Assembly: GCA_024180945.1 (NCBI GenBank)
Contig: JAKSGN010000037.1
Coordinates: forward strand, 191,501-255,500
Direction of reading: 5' to 3'
DNA length: 64,000 nt
DNA from: Macrophomina tecta
Taxonomy: Eukaryota > Ascomycota > Dothideomycetes > Botryosphaeriales > Botryosphaeriaceae
Position numbers and translations under genes: made by a program. Below, piece by piece: positions 1 to 10,611 of the stretch. The stretch's first letter is position 1. Every line of letters begins with the position of its first letter. The notes under the pieces were generated by a model, which was not told the origin of the DNA, made no database searches, and saw nothing but the letters and a program-made list of their open reading frames with translations.

Positions 1-486
1 ATTATGGTAAGTCATTCTCATGCTTCGTTCCAGAAGGAGTTGAATGAAGCTTCGTTTCTGTGGGAATGGTATGAGATAATTGTACTGTACTGATCCATAC
101 GGCCAGCAATTGCAAAGCACGGCGTGCTCGGAGTACTCCGCGGTCTGCTCCCGAATATTCAATCAGCAAACCTCCCCATCCGGCTTAACATCATCAATCC
201 AGCCTGGACCGACACTGGAATTGTGCCGGCGGCTGTGGTTGAATCGGTGGGAGCAAAGACGCAGTCACCGGACGTGGTTGCGCGGTCCGCAGCTCTGTTG
301 ATGGCGGACAAGTCGAGAAATGGCCAGGCCATCTACTCCGCTGAAGGCAAGCTGTATGAGATTGAGGACGCCGTTCTGCAGCCCGCCACGAGGAGCATCG
401 TGGGTACGGATAGATTGGATGAGGACACTGTCTTCAAGTTGTTGCTGGAGAAGATGGCTGGCACGTATAAGGACTGCGGAGTGTAA
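1..486 (+). CDS. Short-chain dehydrogenase/reductase, C-terminal part (5' end outside window)
   Basis: NAD(P)-dependent oxidoreductase of the classical SDR family, cut by the window edge. A 100-nt intron (7-106, GTAAGT donor, CCAG acceptor, CTGAT branch-like site) joins codon pieces so that Tyr (codon 3-5) and the next codons read Y-A-I-A-K, the catalytic YxxxK motif. It is followed by HGVLGVLRGL and then NIINPAWTDTGIV, the usual SDR segment after the active site. The stop is at 484-486. Roughly 127 residues from the catalytic Tyr to the end fit the 15-hydroxyprostaglandin-dehydrogenase-like fungal SDRs. The Rossmann nucleotide-binding half lies outside the window. The substrate cannot be told; it could be a tailoring enzyme for the neighbouring P450s, but that is only inference from position. 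Confidence 0.82.
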
Positions 487-1844
487 GATTGAGGCGTTGA
501 GAAGCCCAAAATGATAATCAAAACTTTTCAGATAATGCATGCACTGCCCCTTCAGGATCAAAACTACTCAATATTTCCCCATAGTATCTCAAGCTACTTT
601 CATGACGAGGCATGTATCCGAACTATCTCCAATAGCCGGTCGGAATTTAAGCTTCAAACTTTCCAGAGCCGTTTTCGGACCCCGACGGACTGGGCCCGGG
701 TACAAGATCTCTGAGCTGCTTATTTATCACTAGTTCCAGACTCTGGCACCACTAGTTGTTGATCTCAACGGCCACCAATAAGCCGATTGCAGGAGCCTGC
801 AGAGGAAAATCGGTGTTTGATTCTTGTCAGCATTAGACTGCATCTGCAGGGCCAAGTTTCCAAAGCGGGTGTTTCCACATTCACAGTCTCTCCCAGCATC
901 TTAACCATAGGCCCCATTTCCGAGGAAGATCCTTTCAAACTTTGGTAGAATATTCGGCACTGTCTCTTACTGTCACCCTGTATCATGCGCGTATCTTGTT
1001 TCCGGCTAGTCCGTCTATACAGCTTGGGAGGGAGACATGTTGAGCGGATGCTGATGACCAGATCTGCAAGGGCTCACGAATCCCGTAGATGAAGGGTTCC
1101 GCGGCTATTGTCACTGTATCAGATGCTGCAGCTTATCTGGACGATCCTGTTCGTGCTGAGTGTGCGAATACAAGGCCTTCATCTCATGCGATAATTCGGT
1201 GTTTTGACTGATATATCAAATACAATCCATCATTCCGACGTTGATATCGCTCATAGGACGTCTCAAAGAATGGCGCTACTCTGCTAATGCGGCCAGCTAT
1301 ACGCTCGCAGCCGCATAATCCGGCTACCTAACATGTTTGACCATGCTGGATGTAAAGCCGAAAAGGATTTAAAAAGCCATTCTTTGATTCGGGAAAGCGA
1401 GTGGCGTAAGTTTTCTACGATCGGAGAGTCAAACGTCTAGGCAGCGAGCCAACTTTTGACGTATAAGTTGCAAAAGAGAGCCGTCCTATTCACACTCCTA
1501 TCTACTTCGGTACCGCACTACCTAAGCCATCCAGACCTCCGCATAAGAGTTTAGCTGGGTCAGCACGTAGTCTCAATTCATGTAGCTTGGGCATTGTCTT
1601 CACGTCACTCTGCAGCCCCGGAATTGTCACCACGGTTTTGTCAATTACAGTGTCCAGTGAGCTGCCCGCAAAGAAGCGTCGCAAGTATGGCGAGACTCAT
1701 GTGTGCTTCCTTTACGGTCCAATCGATCTTGTTTGCTTGATTCTGGTTTGACTTCTGGACGTCTCCATAATGTTGCATCAATAAACAGATATTCAGACAC
1801 GCGCGTGGTTTGCATACTTCAGTGGCTGACCAGTGCAGGCTCCA
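487..1844. other. Intergenic, no gene recognised
   Basis: Only short, overlapping open frames occur here on both strands. None shows a family motif or a plausible exon structure, and no RNA gene or repeat was recognised. Confidence 0.5.
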
Positions 1845-2756
1845 TGTCGACGGCAAGCGGTGTGCCAGGCATGTCGGGTGCAGAAGATTAGATGCGGCAA
1901 GAAACGGCCATCCTGTTCTCTTTGCCGAGGAAGCATCTGAGTTGCGAGTATCCGGACGACGTGGAAAGTAAGCTCACGTAAGCCAGTCCCACCTCCTCAC
2001 GTAAGAGAAAAACTCCACTGATCCTTAGGCGGAAGGTTGGGAGAGGCGACGAATACCATCTTGGAGCTTCTGAACCAGCTCAGTAATGACATCAAGAATG
2101 CCAAAGAAGTGGTATCCTCCTCTGGTAAGCCTCTGTACATCCTCTTGCTCCCATACACCAAACGACAGCAGACGGCTTACAAACTTTCCTAGACTTACCA
2201 CCAACACCACGCCAAAAAAAAAAAGGACGCCGCCTGTCGTTTGCGGACCGCGTCTCAGTTTTGACGCAATAACCGAGCCTTCCAGGGACTTCCTCAGGAT
2301 ACCTCCGCATGATGCCAGTGCAGATGTCGTCCTTGAATGGGAAATCTACCAGCAGAAATGTCCCCCTAACGCACTCATCGGAGTCTTCTTCAACCCTTGC
2401 TACGGCACCAACTCAATGACTGCATCTCCCACGGCGGATATCTTCACGCCCCTATCAGGCCTGACGCCTCCCGATGAAGAGCGAATTCCGGCCCTCATTG
2501 ATCGGTTGCTACAATATATGCACACCAATGATCCAGTCCTCGACGCTGATCCCCTTCCCAAGCATGGCTGACAGTGCGTGGGTCGTAGGGTGGGATGGGA
2601 TGGCTGGTCATGACTTGTCCTTCTTGCATGTGCTCTCGGATCAATGGCCAGACCATTTGAGAAGTGGGCCTCCCACTGCTCGATCCCCGGCATCGGAAAT
2701 GGCAACGGATGCGAGACACCGTCATCAGCGAGGGTCAGTGCGAAAGAACTACAACT
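1845..2756 (+). pseudogene. Decayed Zn(II)2Cys6 transcription factor
   Basis: Remnant of a fungal binuclear-cluster regulator. The DNA-binding domain reads CQACRVQKIRC then GKKRPSCSLCRGS, with cysteine codons at 1863, 1872, 1893, 1914 and 1923. The sixth (1943) is in the next frame, so one base is missing near 1938; with it restored the spacing is C-x2-C-x6-C-x6-C-x2-C-x6-C. Two introns still join in frame: 1968-2028 and 2125-2192. Exon 2 encodes a linker (ILELLNQLSNDIKNA). After an 11-A run the frame shifts again near 2260 and reads EPSRDFLRIPPH...VLEWEIY, then GWDGWS-stop-LVLLACALGSMARPF (about 2616-2670), a recognisable fungal TF middle-region block. Stops at about 2569 and 2631 and two frameshifts mean no full-length protein. 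The N-terminal start and the C-terminal half are missing. This may be the dead pathway regulator of a former cluster (inference). Confidence 0.85.
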
Positions 2757-3484
2757 GAGAGATTCGTGTTTTACCTTAGTCTGTAGACGACTGAGATCAC
2801 TCTAATATTTGATCTTGAGAGCGCAGTGTCACTCCTTTGCCGGAGGTAAGCCGCCAAGGCCCGTGGTGAGCACGCTTCTCTACTGTCGGCTGCATTATTC
2901 AGTTTGGTAGACAGTGGCTTCGTGATAGGCAAATGTAGTCTCCAAGCAACAAGCGATTGAAATATGGTTGTTTACAACATGTATTTTTCAGTAATGTCTC
3001 CGACTGTGCATTGATCTAAAAGGCTACGCTTTTGCCAGGGTTCTTGGGAACTTTGGCAAGGTCTCACCCAGGCATTTCAGATTTCCCATTAGGTCATTTA
3101 GTTGTGTTGGCTGCGCAGCTTCTGTGGCGGTTGAAGCTTGATTTTTCCTGTTTCCCCATACATAAAGAGTGGCCACTAAGCCTCATGGGTAGACTGGCGA
3201 TCCAGCACTGCCCACATCGTATTTCCCCACCTGATCCCCTGCCAGCCTAGCTAAGCCACTCCACCTCTACTTAAAGAGACCTCTTGCTGCCTATTGATGC
3301 ACCCGTTTCCCATCGACATTTCCGATATCCACGCCAAAATTCGGGCGTTGCTCCGTCACAGTGCCTGTGCCTCTGGCGCTACGCTTCTGACCTGTAAATA
3401 ATAGGTCCTTGAAACATCTGCATTACTGAGCCTGCACTGACGCTCACGCATGACCTCCAGCAGCAAAACTCCTCGACTGCCAAC
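2757..3484. other. Intergenic, no gene recognised
   Basis: Spacer and presumed promoter/5' UTR of the ankyrin gene. The open frames are short and without motif. A pyrimidine-rich stretch precedes the ATG at 3485, but no clear TATA box was found. Confidence 0.4.
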
Positions 3485-4702
3485 ATGTCGAAACCTGGCC
3501 AGGCTTTCGTGAGCAACGACAATGCTTTCCGTATCACTCCACCCCCAGGGCATTGTCCGCAAGTCCAGAGCCTGTCCAACACGAACTCCAACCTCTGCGC
3601 TCAGGAACCGCCCAGCCGGGCTTTCCGGACCACTTCCTGCGCAGAAAAAGACATAGTAGTTCAAACCCTCGTCGACAAGGGCATCGACGCCGAAGCGCTG
3701 GATGCCGATTACGGCAACGCTCTCGCCGCCGCTGCATTCGAGGGAGAGCAAGAACTCACCCTAACCCTGCTCGAGCACTGCAGCACCACCGCTCGAAGCA
3801 GCAGCCACCTCGCCAAAGCCCTCCACGCCGCAACGCTCCGCGGCCACCACGACGTCGTCCGCACGCTCCTCGACCACGGCGCCGAAGCCAACGCCGAGGG
3901 CGGCCTCTACGGCACCGCCCTCCAGACCGCAGCGCTCCGGGCGCACGAGGAGGTGGCGCGCCTGTTGCTCGACCGTGGCGCTGACGCCAACGCGCAGGGC
4001 GGACACTACGGCAACGCGCTGCAGGCAGCGTCATTCGCAGGGAGTGAGGGAATCGTGCGGCTGCTGCTCGAGGGCGGGGCCGACGCGAATGCGCAAGGAG
4101 GGCGCTACGGCAACGCGCTGCACGCGGCGGCGTTTGAAGGGCACGAGGGCGTGCTTCGGGCGCTGCTCGACGGCGGCGCCGAAATCGAGGCGCCCGGGCC
4201 GGACGGGGTTACTGCGCTCCAGGCGGCTGCATTCAGAGCGAATGGGAATGTGGTGCGGATCCTGCTCGAGAACGGGGCCGACGTCAACGCGCCGGCTGGG
4301 AGATGCGGCAGTGCGCTGCAAGCTGCTTCGTATGGCGGGGACGAGGACGTGGTCCAGATGCTATTCGACCGACACGCCGAGTTCGACGCCCAGCTTGGGG
4401 AATACGGTAAAGCGCTTCACGCCGCGGCGTACAACGGGCACCGAAAGGTGGTTCGGATGCTGCTTGATCACGAAACTCAGGGAGTCGACGGCCATGAACG
4501 GCACAGGTGCTACAATAGAGCACTTCAGGCTGCGTCATTTCGAGGCCACAGAAGCGTGGCACAGATGTTGCTTGATGGGGGTGCCAACCTGAATGCCGAA
4601 GGTGGAATGTTTGGCACAAGTCTTGAGGCCGCCTTATCTGGAGGGCACGAAGATCTGGTTCGGATGCTTATAGATAGAGGCGCAGACGACAGTACCAAGT
4701 AG
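3485..4702 (+). CDS. Ankyrin-repeat protein, ten repeats
   Basis: Single-exon 405-residue protein. After about 55 residues without recognisable domain it is made of about ten ankyrin repeats of 33-34 residues. The unit pattern is YGNALQAASxxGHEgVVRxLLdxGADANAQGG, the variant typical of the C-terminal arrays of fungal NACHT/HET NLR-like proteins. Repeats 3-5 (around 3900-4150) are closest to one another; repeat 9 (about 4470-4590) has an inserted HERHR segment. The ATG lies in a good context (CCAACATGTC). No NACHT, HET or other effector domain is found upstream, so this is either a stand-alone scaffold protein or a detached NLR sensor region. GC is high and RIP is absent. The role is probably protein-protein recognition; the partner is unknown. 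Confidence 0.85.
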   Translation: MSKPGQAFVSNDNAFRITPPPGHCPQVQSLSNTNSNLCAQEPPSRAFRTTSCAEKDIVVQTLVDKGIDAEALDADYGNALAAAAFEGEQELTLTLLEHCSTTARSSSHLAKALHAATLRGHHDVVRTLLDHGAEANAEGGLYGTALQTAALRAHEEVARLLLDRGADANAQGGHYGNALQAASFAGSEGIVRLLLEGGADANAQGGRYGNALHAAAFEGHEGVLRALLDGGAEIEAPGPDGVTALQAAAFRANGNVVRILLENGADVNAPAGRCGSALQAASYGGDEDVVQMLFDRHAEFDAQLGEYGKALHAAAYNGHRKVVRMLLDHETQGVDGHERHRCYNRALQAASFRGHRSVAQMLLDGGANLNAEGGMFGTSLEAALSGGHEDLVRMLIDRGADDSTK

Positions 4703-4741
4703 CTCTTACGGAGGTACCAGGAGCCGTGGGGTGCGAGACAT

Positions 4742-5345
4742 GTGCGTATCAGCTCGTATCTCCAGTTCTATAGTGTAGAAATTGCAGGCCGCAACGTTCC
4801 GAGGGCAGCTAGTCCGCGGCAGGGACGGCCGAAGAAACATGTTTATGAAGAGTTACAATTGCTCGTCTACTACGTTAAAACATCTACCAAAAGCGCGAAG
4901 CTGGTCTTCATCATGGGAACCACGCGATCTGGCAAATCTCGTCTATCTGAGTCAACAACGGAGAGGACTGGGCATTCTGGCTCTGGTATTCACTCAGCTA
5001 AGTTTCTTATCGGGGAAGCCGCTTGAGTGAACTAGCTCTTACAAGCCCGTGTAATGACTCATGATTACAACGTGGAAAAAAAAAAAAAAAAAGTCCAACG
5101 ATCAATGCTGCCTGCTCGTCGACGCTCGGGGATATCGAGCTGGTGGTGTCTCCAGCGGGGCTGTGCTGGGAGGGGTCGCTGATCTGGTCCGGCTTGTTGG
5201 TGGCAAAGTCACATATGCTGGTATACTGCAGGTGCACCCCACTGGTACAACTTATTTCAGAAAAAAAAAAATCCAGAAGCGAGATACTGGCCCTGAAAGA
5301 ATTCTGCGGTATCGAGTGTTTCTCCTCTATTACTTTGTTTGGTGA
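4742..5345 (+). pseudogene. Probable decayed P-loop GTPase-like gene
   Basis: The frame covering 4880-5026 contains KLVFIMGTTRSGKS. Its Walker A (GxxxxGKS, 4916-4939) is in the beta-strand context of fungal AIG1/P-loop GTPase-like proteins. A stop follows. Downstream, after an A-tract, another frame reads LLVDARGY (about 5113-5136), matching a G3-like DxxG position in a degenerate form, and AGILQVHP (about 5218-5241), like the 'GIIYLHRI' segment of that family. After a second A-tract (5262-5272) a third frame continues ALKEFCGIECFSSI. The order and spacing fit one broken gene. Evidence is by motif only; chance resemblance of the later segments cannot be excluded. Confidence 0.42.
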
Positions 5346-5510
5346 CAGATCTGCGGGAAGGCTGAGTCGGTGTAGTGGCATACCACCGAAGTTGTGATGG
5401 TTGGAAGCCGCAGCCGCCGGCGAATGAGAAGAACCGGCCAATGGGGCGGCGAAGGAAGCCTAGCAGCGTAACACGTCGTCACAGGGGGGCCGTTGCGCGG
5501 GCAGTCTGGG

Positions 5511-6780
5511 CTACCAAGTTGGCGACTTTACGCAACAGCTTCGCGAACCAGCCTTCCGGTCATCAAGTTGCAACTGCGAAGTCCATTCGTCACTCAGCCG
5601 CCACCCCAGCCCGAAACTTGCGACTGGAACTAGACTGTACTCCTCGGACAGCACGACCATGTTCGGTACGGCCGAGGAGAGGTCAGAAGAGTGGCGGGTT
5701 GAGGCGAGGGTGACCCCGGCGGAGATTTTGCAGGCGATCAGCTGGTTGCGGGAGGCGGGATGGGCGGGTTCGGGCATTGCAAAGGCGGCGCCGGCTTTGA
5801 GGATGGTGAGGATGGTAACCTGCGTCCATCGGGGCTATTGAAGGGCGTGCAAGGGCGTCCAGTTTCCCGTAGGTGAAGTCGCCGTCGTGAGCATGCACTG
5901 CAGGCGCGTCTGGGTGGGTTTGAGCGTGGTGCGAGATGATGGTATGGACGCAGGCTTCAGGCGAGCCGGAGCCGCAGTTCCAGTTGGCGAAATCCTCTCG
6001 GTTCTCGGGGTTTAGGAGGTTGATATCGCCCACTCGCATGTGGGGGTCCATGAATTGGTGCAGGATGGAGGCTGGTTGGTTTAAGATTCTATGCGCCTAC
6101 TCTCGATGAATGACATGCGGATTACACCACGCCCATATATGGACTTCATCTCTGACGACGCAGTAGAGCAGCAAGGCGCAGTTGCTTGGAATTGACCCGT
6201 CGGAAGGCACTTCAGCCAATTGTCCGTTGACTTTTGCAGGGCTTTGAATGGGCAGAAGACTGTTAGAGAATGGATCTACCAGCCGACATATACAGGCATC
6301 CACCATTCGTTGGGACACAATCAAGTCGCGAGTAAAAACCTCAGCTTGCTGGGAGAGCTTTCTCGCGTAAGTCTCCTGGCATATCTTTGAATCGCAGTGA
6401 GCTCATCAAAAGATTCCTCAATGGCGCGGCGTGGGAACATCGTCCCGGTTCCAATGAAAACATCCTGTGATTCAGTATATTGGCCGGAGGAGCAGTGCCC
6501 ATGCGGTGTGGATAAAGCTAACAATAGAGCTCCTGCGACTGCTCGCGGCAGTGGTACTCAATGAGGTACGGTGTGTCACCAATTCACTCCGCTGCGCCTT
6601 TTTAACTGTGGCAGCAATTTGTGGGATGACCGTTTCTTCAGACCTGAAAAGGTATTGCTGCCGGAAACCTCGGCAACAGTATCCTGGCAGGCCTGGGGAG
6701 GGGTGCGCTAAGCTGGTGCATTGTCCGATGGGTGCCGCTTCGGCCCATTGCCGCTTGCGGGAGTCTCGTTTTCGCAACAC
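5511..6780 (-). pseudogene. Decayed NRPS fragment: condensation domain end plus adenylation domain start
   Basis: Read on the minus strand, 6780 downwards. A frame ending IVSFIHTAWALLLR is followed in the next frame by QYTESQDVFIGTGT, the mid condensation-domain block. Then come VFTRDLIVSQRMVDAC and DEVHIWAWCNPHVI with stops between. From about 6096 a C-A linker reads ILHQF...VGDINLLNPENREDF. The adenylation start follows, TIISHHAQTHPDAPAV and DFTYGKLDALA. The frame then shifts, with about 30 expected residues missing, into WTQVTILTILKAGAAFA (core A2-like) and SRNQLIACKISAGVTLASTR, fading near 5600. Several frameshifts, stops (6097-6099, 6403-6405) and an internal deletion make it non-functional. 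The product class is clear; the metabolite is unknowable. Confidence 0.78.
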
Positions 6781-8276
6781 AGGTTTGGGGACTGCATCAT
6801 GGCCTAGAAAGACGAGAATGAGTGTGTAGTTTAATCTTGATTCTGTGGCTAGCTTACTTGATGGCCTTTTTAAACGTCGTGAGGAGAACGGTATACTTCC
6901 ATCCGGGGTCCTCGGCGTGGCAAGGGAAAGGACACGGCAAGAGGCATGGCCAGGCCTTCCAGTTACCTACTTGGGTTTTCTGTTTCAGGCTTCGGCGTTT
7001 CCGGGAGCCCGAAATACTTGCTGTGGTCCGGTAGCCCATTACTAACCGGGGACGCGGCGGGATGCGACGTTAGACAGCACTAGCACGAGGCCGCCAAAAG
7101 CCTGCGAATGGATGCTGTTGCGGCACAGCGCTGAGTACAGCGTGTACTGGGCCGTCCATGCCTCGCTCTTTTCAGAATGGCTCCATTGACATCGACACCA
7201 TTGCCACAAATAATACGGTGGCTCGGCCAATCAGTCACGACGGGTGAGTCAAGACATCCCAGTCTACGTCGTCTCGATATTGCTCTATTACATAAAATAG
7301 GAGGTTATCCTGTCCCAGTGATCACGGCTGTTTTGCGCAGAGAAGCGATCAACGCCGTAAGACCAGTGGGGACTGTCGTTGGCGGCTGACGAGTGGAGTG
7401 TAATGCAGAGTCCGGTGCTTCGCAGGGCTTTCACTTACTCCTTCATCCAGTCCCCCTGCGTTTCAGCTGGGGCTTCAGCGAACCTTCTCCTGCTTCCGGA
7501 TCTGCAACGTGTTTCCGGTGATACTCCAGTAGATGGTAGACAACCCCAACCCACCGATCGGAGTTCCGGCCCTGATGGGAGCTGATCAAAGGGCTTAACT
7601 GTCCGCCACCCGCTATAGAACGGAACCTGGGTAGTCGATAGAAGCTCCCCTGAAGTACGTTATGAGAGAATTGGTTTCTTATCGTCTTGAAGTCAAGGTT
7701 AGAGGGGAGGAAGGGCTGGACGCGTGTATAAGACAGATGCCAGGGACAGGTGTGCATGGTAGCTTCGAGAAACAGTTGGTGCTGAGAACAGTCGCTGTTG
7801 GCAGCTGTTAGCTTACGACAGGGGTTAATATAAGTGTGCATCCGCCCGAGGCGTAGGAGGCGGCAGTGAAGAGCGCTGTGTATATGGCCATCGTAGACGC
7901 TATCTATACTTTAGATGCATTCTAAGGTTAGTCTATCTGCTTAGCACGCGGCGTAGTTTTACGCTTCCGGGAGTGGCGCGGAATGGTGGCGGTCTGCGAC
8001 AGAGCTTTGCCGTAAGTAAAGCCCGTGCTTTCATGAGATGCGGCATGTATGGGTCAGCTGGCAGGTGACTTTAGGTGGTACGGAGATTAATGTTACTACA
8101 ATGACGTGTGGCGTGAGGTTTAAATCTATGCTGTCGATGGTCGAAGCGAATATGGCAGCCCGGATCCTCGACAATGGCATGAACACGCATGTACTGGATA
8201 TCGGACGGAGTGGGTAGGCCTTTGAGATTCGTGCGGCAGGCAGCGTGCATAGAGCTGGCGTACGGAGCGTAATACT
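6781..8276. other. Intergenic, no gene recognised
   Basis: Could hold further decayed 5' parts of the NRPS fragment, but I found no convincing motif. The open frames at 7042-7230 and 7443-7841 (minus) have no family signature. Confidence 0.4.
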
Positions 8277-8875
8277 ATTAGAGAAACGGGTAATACTTAA
8301 AAAAGTACACTTAATAGAAACTAAGAAATAAACTAGTTAAAGAGATAAAATAAGAATAGCTTTTATATTTTATTAACTTTGGATATTTCTAATTTTCTTC
8401 TCTTCTTTCTTGCTAGGTAACTACTTATATTATACTATTATTCTCTTAATTTTGGGCTTTAGATAAACTATATCTTTATATATTTTAAAAATATTTTTTA
8501 GTACGTCTTTTCCCTATAGACTACTAAGGCTAATGGGGTATATACATTATTATTATTATTATAGATTAACCACCTCTAATCCCCATAATCCCTACCTTAT
8601 AAGAATAGACTAAAGAGATTAATACCCGATTAAATATACTCTTCTACTTATATATAAACTATACTTATTAGATAGCTTTAACCTTCTTAGTTAACTTTAA
8701 TAATAGAATTTAGACTCTATTAGTGATATAGCCTTTACACGTAGTACTTGGTCTTATTACGAATTTTACTTGTTCTCACCCTCTTCTTGTACCTACTTAA
8801 GGAAAACCCTTAATAGGTTTTCTCCCTCTTTAGTGTTTGGATTCTTAGAGGCAGAGGCCCGCTCGTTACAATTAG
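8277..8875 (+). repeat. RIP-marked LTR-like repeat copy (probable solo LTR)
   Basis: AT-rich, CpA/TpG-poor block inside normal-composition DNA. Positions 8644-8870 align without a gap over 227 bp to 31885-32111, the end of the LTR in front of the retrotransposon nest. Both end in CCCGCTCGTTA(C/T)A. The right end here is TTACA, keeping the canonical CA, followed by ATTAG (8871-8875); ATTAG also occurs at 8277-8281, a possible 5-bp target duplication. The left part (8282-8640) does not align to the other copy and does not start with TG, so the left boundary is uncertain. Confidence 0.6.
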
Positions 8876-9193
8876 GTCGAGGGGGTGCGAATAAGATTTT
8901 GGAGGGGTGCGGTTATCAGAAGCTGTTGAATAGTGTGTGAATTGGAGACACTGCTGCCTCATTGAATATTGTTGGAGCGACAGTATTATACACATGATAG
9001 CGGGGAGGGTACATGAGGTGATGATGGTGTCTTAGTGGTGATGCTAAAAGTATAAACTAGTGGCTGAAAAGATACGAATGACGGCAATCCGTAACGGCAG
9101 TGGTGATGATGGTTGACAGAAGCCTTTTTTTTTTTTTTTTTTTCGATGGCTTCCTCATCCACAAAGACCACGTTTCAGCGTGGACTCCTCGCC
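8876..9193. other. Spacer between the repeat and the rhodopsin-like gene
   Basis: It contains a T-tract (9124-9143), presumably in the 3' UTR/terminator side of the minus-strand gene ending at 9194. Nothing else was recognised. Confidence 0.4.
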
Positions 9194-10611
9194 CTACTCA
9201 TAGTATTCCCGGTCTGCGCGGTCGCCAATACTCGGAACCGATTCGGAGCTCTTTGAGTGAATTTCAATCTCCGTCGTCGCCACTATCCGACCCTCTTCTA
9301 CCTGCCGGTTGATTAGAGCATCTTCGTCACTTCCAAGGCCCCTAAGATCAGTGCGTGTTCCTAAAGCAGTCACTCCGATTGTTGTCTCGTTTAACCCAAC
9401 CTTTGTGGTTCTTTTCAGACGCTTGCTGCTACAACCAAAATTGTCTAGGGATATGCCCTGGTGTGGAGTATGTCCGCTAGCGCCTTTGTTGTATTTAGGG
9501 TGATCGCTGGTGCTAACCCTACCACGCACCTTGTTCCAAAGGGGACGTAGGACGGGTATGCAGGCTGTACAAATGGTGATACAGAGCTCAGTGGACGACC
9601 AGAGAATAGGGCTGACGCTTTCATCTGCATTAGTAGAAAAAGTGTAAGTGAAGAGTCTAGTCTTAAGTCATATGGCACTTACAGGTGTAATCAGCTCTTC
9701 CGCTCAGGCGTTTTAGCGCTATGGCGCGAATAATGCCTGAAGCTCCTGCACTAAACTTCGATTAGCTTGGGACAATCGTAAACGGTGGGCATCCCACTTA
9801 CAATACGCCGAGACTCAAAGAGATGCCAATAAGCTTCTTCTCCTTTCGTTTCATCTGGAGATCCCAGATAATGGCCCAGGGCAATAGCGCCAGCACGAAA
9901 TCGCAAATAACCGAGGTCACTATAGTACTCAAATCAGTTTCTTAGGACTATCTCACCTAGACGAACGATGTGCTAACCTCCAACACCCACAGATAGCTTC
10001 GTAAATGCTTCAGTCCCCATCCAACAGTAACCCGGCATAGTCGGGTCCCAGACATGCTTGATTGGTTTACAGCGGATGAAGTCGAATAGTGCGCACAAAA
10101 TGCAGATTACTGCTGCGCTAAAAATGCAGAGCCAGAGGACCACTTTATACCAGAAGCTGGTAACGATTCGGAGTAAGAAGAAAGCCACGCAAGCCTTGCT
10201 TGTTGCTATACCGATGATACCTACGATATCAACTTTAGACGGAGAACAGAAAGGGCAAACTCGTCGAACCTACAAAAAGTCTGGCCGATTATTGTGATCT
10301 TAGCCGCCAAAGCAGCTTGCTTGATACCTAAGTCTGCCGTGTGTTGACCATATCCTTTGGTAGCCGCATGCGAACATACTGCCGAATAGCATAACAGCAT
10401 TACCTTTACCGTGTTAGTTTTAGGTCCTGTTACAACCCGTCTAGAGAATTATATATACTCCCGAGATTGTTGCCATATGGTCGTCTAGACCTATAGATCG
10501 ACTGATTTGCAGCTTTGTATACAGTCTACTGAAGACGAAGGCCATCGACAGTAGGGACTGAAAGAGCATGATGCCAATAATGGTTGGCCCCAGACCCCCT
10601 AGTGTATCCAT
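9194..10611 (-). CDS. Fungal rhodopsin-type (PTH11-like) integral membrane protein
   Basis: Complete six-exon gene model on the minus strand. Exons: 10611-10459, 10403-10274, 10220-9987, 9919-9802, 9750-9683 and 9624-9194. That is 1134 nt, 377 residues. Introns are 50-67 nt with GT-AG ends and CTAAC/CTGAT branch sites. The protein shows the fungal rhodopsin domain in order: GLDDHMATIS after TM1, GYGQHTADLG, a TM ending IGIATSKACVAFFLLRI, the loop IRCKPIKHVWDPTMPGYCW, then ICDFVLALLPWAIIW with LQMKRKEK, GVFAGASGIIRAI, and YTYESVSPILWSSTELC before the last TM. About 145 residues of hydrophilic cytoplasmic tail follow. The third donor has an alternative nine bases on (exon end 9978), also in frame. 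Such proteins are plasma-membrane, GPCR-like proteins whose ligands are mostly unknown. Confidence 0.87.
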
